Source: Clostridiales bacterium | Lineage (GTDB): Bacteria > Bacillota > Clostridia > Oscillospirales > Oscillospiraceae | Direction: 5' to 3' | Length of the DNA: 38,180 nt | NCBI GenBank assembly: GCA_004556965.1 | Contig: SFFE01000029.1 | Coordinates: forward strand, 1 to 38,180 | Shown here: positions 33,535 through 38,180 of the stretch, piece after piece | How positions within the stretch are numbered: position 1 is the stretch's first letter | How the letters are laid out: the number at the start of each line of letters is the position of its first letter | Program-made: the position numbers and the translations under genes | The notes under the pieces: model-generated | The model's input: the letters and a program-made list of their open reading frames with translations, nothing else | Databases searched by the model: none | What the model was told of the DNA's origin: nothing

Positions 33535-33569
33535 TTTCAACGTGAAGACATTTTGTCTTCACGTTGAAA
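33535..33569. terminator. Hairpin, possible terminator
   Basis: A 15-bp perfect stem TTTCAACGTGAAGAC (33535-33549) pairs with 33555-33569. T runs are short, so it may only assist the adjacent hairpin. Confidence 0.6.
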
Positions 33570-33605
33570 GGACGGCCCGGAGCATATTGCTCCGGGCCGT
33601 CCTTT
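33567..33605. terminator. Terminator hairpin of the lipoprotein gene
   Basis: An 18-bp perfect stem (AAAGGACGGCCCGGAGCA with 33588-33605) has a TAT loop, 14 bp beyond the lipoprotein stop on the minus strand. The T run is only three bases. Confidence 0.75.
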
Positions 33606-33619
33606 GCATGGAAAAGCCG

Positions 33620-34393
33620 TTATTTGTATGCTGCAAACGCCGTGTAGTCCGGCTGCGTGTACTGGGCGGCGTACGCGTCGATGATGTCCTGCGCCGCCTG
33701 TGCGTCGATGGGCTTGTCATTGCTGACGTCCCAATCCGCATCGTTGGCCTCGAACCACGGACTTTCCAGATTCGCATCCCCATCATACACGATCCCCTGC
33801 ATGAGCTTGAGCGAGCCGCCGTCCACGGTGAAATAATACCATGCGCTCTTCGCCGCGCCCGCGGACGCCTCGTTTGCGATGAGGAACGCGCCGGCCTCGT
33901 CCGGGCAGAGGTAATACGCGCTGCGCGCCTGGCCGCACGCGAGCTGCACGGGCTTGCCGTCCTGGAGCGTGTACAGGTCGAAGAGCATCTGATTCACAAA
34001 GTCGTCGCCGTTGATCGCGCCGATCAGCAGCTCCGGCGAGCCGTCGCCGTTGAGATCCTGCAGCGCATACCCGACGCGCTGCAGCACGCCGCCGTCATAG
34101 CAGGCCGTGCACAGCTCGCTCAGACCGCTGCTGAGCAGCCTGCTCTTGTCCCACTTTCCGCTGAGCGCCTCGTAGTACGAATCCAGAATCCCGGCATAGG
34201 CGTTCACAGCCGCGCTGGAATTTTCCGCGCCGGACGCGTCGCTGTTCTGCGTTTCGTCCTGCACGGGCGCGGTGACCTGCGCGTCGTCTTTGGTGGCCGT
34301 CTGCGCGTCGGCAGCCTTCTTGGAGCCGCAGCCTGCCATGCCGAGCGCCATCACGCCGGCCATCAGCAGCGCCGCCCACTTTTCTTTTTTCAT
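33620..34393 (-). CDS. Secreted lipoprotein of unknown function
   Basis: This 257-residue protein has a signal peptide and lipobox (LLMAGVMALGMAGC; Cys22), a low-complexity Ala/Thr/Gln linker (residues 25-60) and a folded domain. The domain contains DLNGDGSPELLIG, an FG-GAP/EF-hand-like calcium-binding loop common in clostridial lipoproteins. It has its own promoter and terminator. Specific function is not recognised. Confidence 0.82.
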   Translation of the reverse strand: MKKEKWAALLMAGVMALGMAGCGSKKAADAQTATKDDAQVTAPVQDETQNSDASGAENSSAAVNAYAGILDSYYEALSGKWDKSRLLSSGLSELCTACYDGGVLQRVGYALQDLNGDGSPELLIGAINGDDFVNQMLFDLYTLQDGKPVQLACGQARSAYYLCPDEAGAFLIANEASAGAAKSAWYYFTVDGGSLKLMQGIVYDGDANLESPWFEANDADWDVSNDKPIDAQAAQDIIDAYAAQYTQPDYTAFAAYK

Positions 34394-34437
34394 GTGTTTT
34401 TCTGTCCTTTCCGCGTTGTGCTTCGTTCGATAGGTGC

Positions 34438-34466
34438 AGTATACCCCAACGCGCCCGCTTTTTCAA
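34438..34466 (-). promoter_or_regulatory. Promoter of the lipoprotein gene
   Basis: On the minus strand TTGAAA (34466-34461), 17 bp, TATACT (34443-34438), about 45 bp before the start codon. Confidence 0.7.
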
Positions 34467-34505
34467 CAACGCGGATTGCTTAACAATCTGAATTTATACA
34501 CAGCA

Positions 34506-34528
34506 GGCCGGGCGTGTTCTGCCCGGCC
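34506..34528 (-). terminator. Weak terminator hairpin of ABC exporter operon
   Basis: GGCCGGGC (34506-34513) pairs with GCCCGGCC (34521-34528), 10 bp past the permease stop on the minus strand. It lacks a T run, so termination is uncertain. Confidence 0.45.
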
Positions 34529-34537
34529 CGCTGGCGT

Positions 34538-37266
34538 TCAGAAATTCTCGTTTTTCAGCGCGTCGATGGGGTTTTCCCGTTTGATCTTGTTCATCGAATA
34601 GAGCATCGTGGCGAACACCACGAGGAACACGCTGCCCACGGCGATGACGACGCTGTACCACGGCAGATGGAACGCGACCGACACGCCCTCGTTCACCGCG
34701 CGGTAGATCAGCCACGTCACGCCGATCGACACCGGCAGGCCGTACAGCAGCCCCTTGAAGCCGTAGAGCAGACACTCGTAGTTCATCATCCGGTCAAAGC
34801 CGCCGCGCGTCATACCGACGGATTTGAGCATGGCAAACTCCCGCCGCCGCAGCGCGATGTTCGTGGAGATCGTGTTGAACACGTTCGCCAGCGCGATGAG
34901 CGAGATGAGGATGATGAACCCGTACGAGAACACGTTCACGACGGTGATTGTCGCGCGCTCCTGCTCCTGGCTCTCCGCGAAATCATGCAGCCGGGTGGAA
35001 TTCTCGCCCGCGTCGTTGAGCGTGCGCATCAGCGCCTGCGCGGACGCGCGGTGATCGTCCGACCGGAGGCAGTAGGTCGTCATATAGCAGCTCCAGTCCG
35101 TGCCGAGCACAGCCTGCGCGAAGCTGTATGGGTAGATCAGCGCCACGCCAGCCTCGACGAAGTACGGCGCGGTCTCCAGCTTCGCGCCGATGCGCAGCGG
35201 GAGCTTCGTGATGGCCTCGTCCTCCGGCAGGAGCAGATAGTCTTCGTCTGTCAGCGTATCCGGGTCTTTCTCCGCCGGAGCATAGGCGTACAGCGTCTCG
35301 CCGGTCGCGGCGTCCGTCCGCGTTCCGACGCAGTAATAGCCCTCCTGCCCGTTCCAGACGGTGTAGGACACGTCGATGGGCAGCGCGCCCGTGCGGAAGG
35401 TCTCGTACTCCTGATAGCGCGTGCCGTCTTCGTCGTAGCTCATCCATGTGGAGCGGTCAAACAGCAGCGCGAGCGGCGCGGCAGCGTTGTAATACGTTTC
35501 GCGGTCCAGTCCGTTTTCCGCGAGCAGGTCGAGGAACGTCTCGTCGCGCACGAAATAGAGCGTTCCGTATGCCGTGAGCTGCCCGGCCATGGGCGTTACC
35601 GTTTCGCCGCTGTAGCTGTGATAGTTGCCGTTGTAGCCCGACGCGCCGTCCTTGCCGGAGATATCGTTTCGGAACGTGTCGGAAAACGCGCCCGCGTCCG
35701 CCAGCAGCTCCGAGCCGGTGGAGTCGTAAAACGTGCCGCCCGTGACGCTGTCGGCCGCCAGCAGCTTCTGATACAGCGGCTCCGGGTCGCCCCGGTTTTC
35801 GCCGACGCGGTCATATTGCAGCTCGTACCCGGCTGCGCTGGTCATGGTATTCACCGACTCGGTGAGATACGCGCAGAAGGACGACGCGGAGATGAACAGC
35901 ACCACGCTCAAAAACAGGGACACGACGGTGGCGCGGTACTGCTTGCGGTTGCGCTTGAAGTTCTTCGCCGCGAGCATACCGGGAAAGCCGAAGAGCTTGT
36001 AGGTCAGCTTGGACGTTTTGACCTGCCTGCCGCGCACGGCGACGTCGCGGGTCTGGCGAATGGCGTCGATGGCCGGGATGCGCGCTGCGCGCTGCGCGGG
36101 GACCCACGCGGAGATCACCGCCGTGAGCAGACCGATGGCCGCCGCGAACAGCAGCACCCAGCCATTGAGCGCAATGCCCATCTGCACGCCGCCGTTCTCG
36201 CCCAGAATGGTGTCGAACGTGCCGCGCAGCGCGCGCAGCGTCACGCCGATGCCGAGACAGCCGACGAGCAGCCCCAGCGGGATGGCGACGGCGCAGAGCA
36301 CCAGCGCCTCATACAGCACCGTGCCGCGAAGCTGCTTGTTCGTCGCGCCGATGGACTTGAGCAGGCCGAACTGCTTCGTGCGCTCGCTCACGGAGATGGA
36401 AAAGGCGTTGTAGATCAGCGCGATGGAGCCGAACATAATCAGCCCGATCAAGATCGCGACCAGTCCGACCATCATCGCATAGATATAGGAGTTGCTCGTC
36501 GCGCCGTAGTAATACAGCAGGTCGGTGTTGAGCCGGCCGGTGTCGTTTCGCGGGTGCTCCTCCAGATAGTCGAAGGCGCCGCCCATGTGATTCAGGCGGA
36601 AGAACACGGTCTGCTGTGCGGCAGTCTCGCCGGTCGTGAGCGCGGTGAAGCCGGGCGCGGAGTAGTCCTCCACCAGATTGTCGAACCGCTCATAAAAGCC
36701 CACGACGGTGTAGGTCCTTTCCGCCGCGTGTTCCAGCGTCTCCTCTTCCGCGATATACGGGTTGTGCTGGTCGAGCGGGAACCCCTCCAGCATGCGCGTG
36801 CCGACTTGCAGCGTCAGCGTGTCGCCCAGCGCGTATGTGACGCCGCCGGAGATGGCCAGATGGTTCGGCAGCGCGATCTCCGCGCTGTTCTGCGGCAGAC
36901 GCCCCTGCGTGAGACGCACCGCCGCAAGGTCTGTGAAGTCGTCCGACAGGGACACGATGCAGAGATACGGCTTGTCGGGATTTTTGCTGCCGATCTCCGC
37001 GTAACCCACCTCGCCCCATGAGACGGTCTGCGAGACCTCCGGGTCGTTTGCGACGACGACCGCCTCCGCGTCCGTCATGTGCTCGTAAAAGCCGGCGAAG
37101 CTGCCGACGCGCGTTTCCGTGACGCGGCGCATATACACAATGCCGCTGAACGCGCCCTCGGCCACCGCCGTGATGAGCGCGACGGAGAGGATGATGCCGA
37201 TGATGGTCACGAGCGTGCGCGTTTTGTTCAGGCGCAGCGTTTTGCGCGTGTAAGCGTGAAAAATTT

Positions 37267-37270
<4 letters not shown>
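34538..37270 (-). CDS. FtsX-like ABC transporter permease
   Basis: This 910-residue protein has an N-terminal helix (TLVTIIGIILSVALITAVAEGAF), a large extracytoplasmic domain and two FtsX-type three-helix blocks (about residues 270-400 and 790-905). The ATPase-contact motif SERTKQFGLLKSIGATNKQ is present, with a matching RREFAMLKSVGMTRGGFDRM in the second half. The long extracellular insertion between blocks (about 470-770) resembles those of peptide- or antibiotic-sensing exporters (BceB-like) and lipoprotein-handling MacB relatives, but no sensor kinase is nearby. It overlaps the ATPase gene by 4 bp. Confidence 0.9.
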
Positions 37271-37950
<680 letters not shown>

Positions 37951-38148
37951 TGCAGTCGCTCCTTTCGGTTCTGTGGACATCGTAGCAAAGTCAAGTGACA
38001 CCCCGGTGACCGGAATATAACAGATTTGTCATTTGCGGAGAAAGCCCCCGCCGCTTTCTATGGGACGCATGCAAAGCCCTCCCCCTCAAGTAAACGCTGA
38101 TTTAATCGAGCCATGGAATGTGGTAAAATTGAGACAGAGGTGGAAGAG

Positions 38149-38180
38149 ATGGAAAAGCAGCTCAATTTTACAGATATGGA
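38149..38180 (+). CDS. Start of a probable IS5-type transposase (truncated by window edge)
   Basis: Only the first ten codons are visible (MEKQLNFTDM plus the next codon), preceded by AGAGGTGGAAG. The N-terminus resembles the MEKQLTFxDMEY start of IS5/ISL-type transposases in gut Firmicutes. The 198 bp upstream (37951-38148) carry no other gene and could include the element's left end. This call is tentative because so little is visible. Confidence 0.4.
   Translation, partial: MEKQLNFTDM

Overview
The window looks like a chromosomal segment of a G+C-rich, low-oxygen gut-type Clostridia, most likely Oscillospirales/Ruminococcaceae. Supporting signs are good purine-rich ribosome binding sites (AAAGGAGG type), sigma-A promoters of the TTGNNN-N17-TATAAT type, an osmoprotectant ABC transporter with a fused permease/binding protein, SLH surface proteins with clostridial-type signal peptides, and a SPASM radical SAM peptide-maturation locus. 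No rRNA, tRNA or CRISPR array was seen. The taxonomic call is an inference from style, not from a marker gene search.

Layout. 1-1.2 kb: end of an intergenic repeat, then a ComEC-type metallo-beta-lactamase-fold hydrolase. 1.3-4.5 kb: three overlapping minus-strand genes for an OpuC-type osmoprotectant transporter. 4.8-6.1 kb: a 49-residue membrane peptide and mutY. 6.2-12.0 kb: a 1942-residue secreted SLH protein carrying a PHP metallo-phosphoesterase-like domain. 12.5-13.5 kb: a second SLH protein with a BspA-type leucine-rich region. 13.7-16.2 kb: a YibE/F membrane protein, a DUF559 endonuclease-like gene enclosed by structured inverted repeats, and an adenine phosphoribosyltransferase-like gene. 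16.7-18.1 kb: an NSS sodium symporter behind a structured leader. 18.4-20.7 kb: tadA, pta and an XRE regulator. 21.0-23.1 kb: lepA, whose first 63 bp are duplicated around a 148-bp insert. 23.6-25.2 kb: a stand-alone FakA-type C-terminal domain coupled to a phospholipase D/cardiolipin synthase-like gene. 25.3-26.9 kb: ridA and threonine ammonia-lyase, a metabolic pair. 27.3-33.3 kb: a candidate RiPP locus (secreted VWA protein, 88-residue Cys-containing precursor-like peptide, attenuator, HprK-like kinase, SPASM radical SAM enzyme, membrane-anchored protein). 33.6-38.0 kb: a lipoprotein and a MacB/FtsX-type ABC exporter pair. 38.15 kb to the end: the first codons of a probable transposase.

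Two things stand out. First, the 27.3-33.3 kb operon looks like a peptide-modification system of a kind I do not recognise as characterised: a radical SAM/SPASM enzyme plus an HprK-like kinase acting next to a small leader-like peptide and a secreted von Willebrand factor A protein. Second, the intergenic spaces are unusually full of mosaic, hairpin-rich repeats bounded by GTCAGAATG/CATTCTGAC. They occur at about nine loci, show compensatory changes in their stems, and in three cases supply the stop codon of the preceding gene. A separate structured repeat encloses the DUF559 gene in inverted orientation and provides both its ribosome binding site and its stop codon. This has the arrangement of a nuclease-borne mobile unit.
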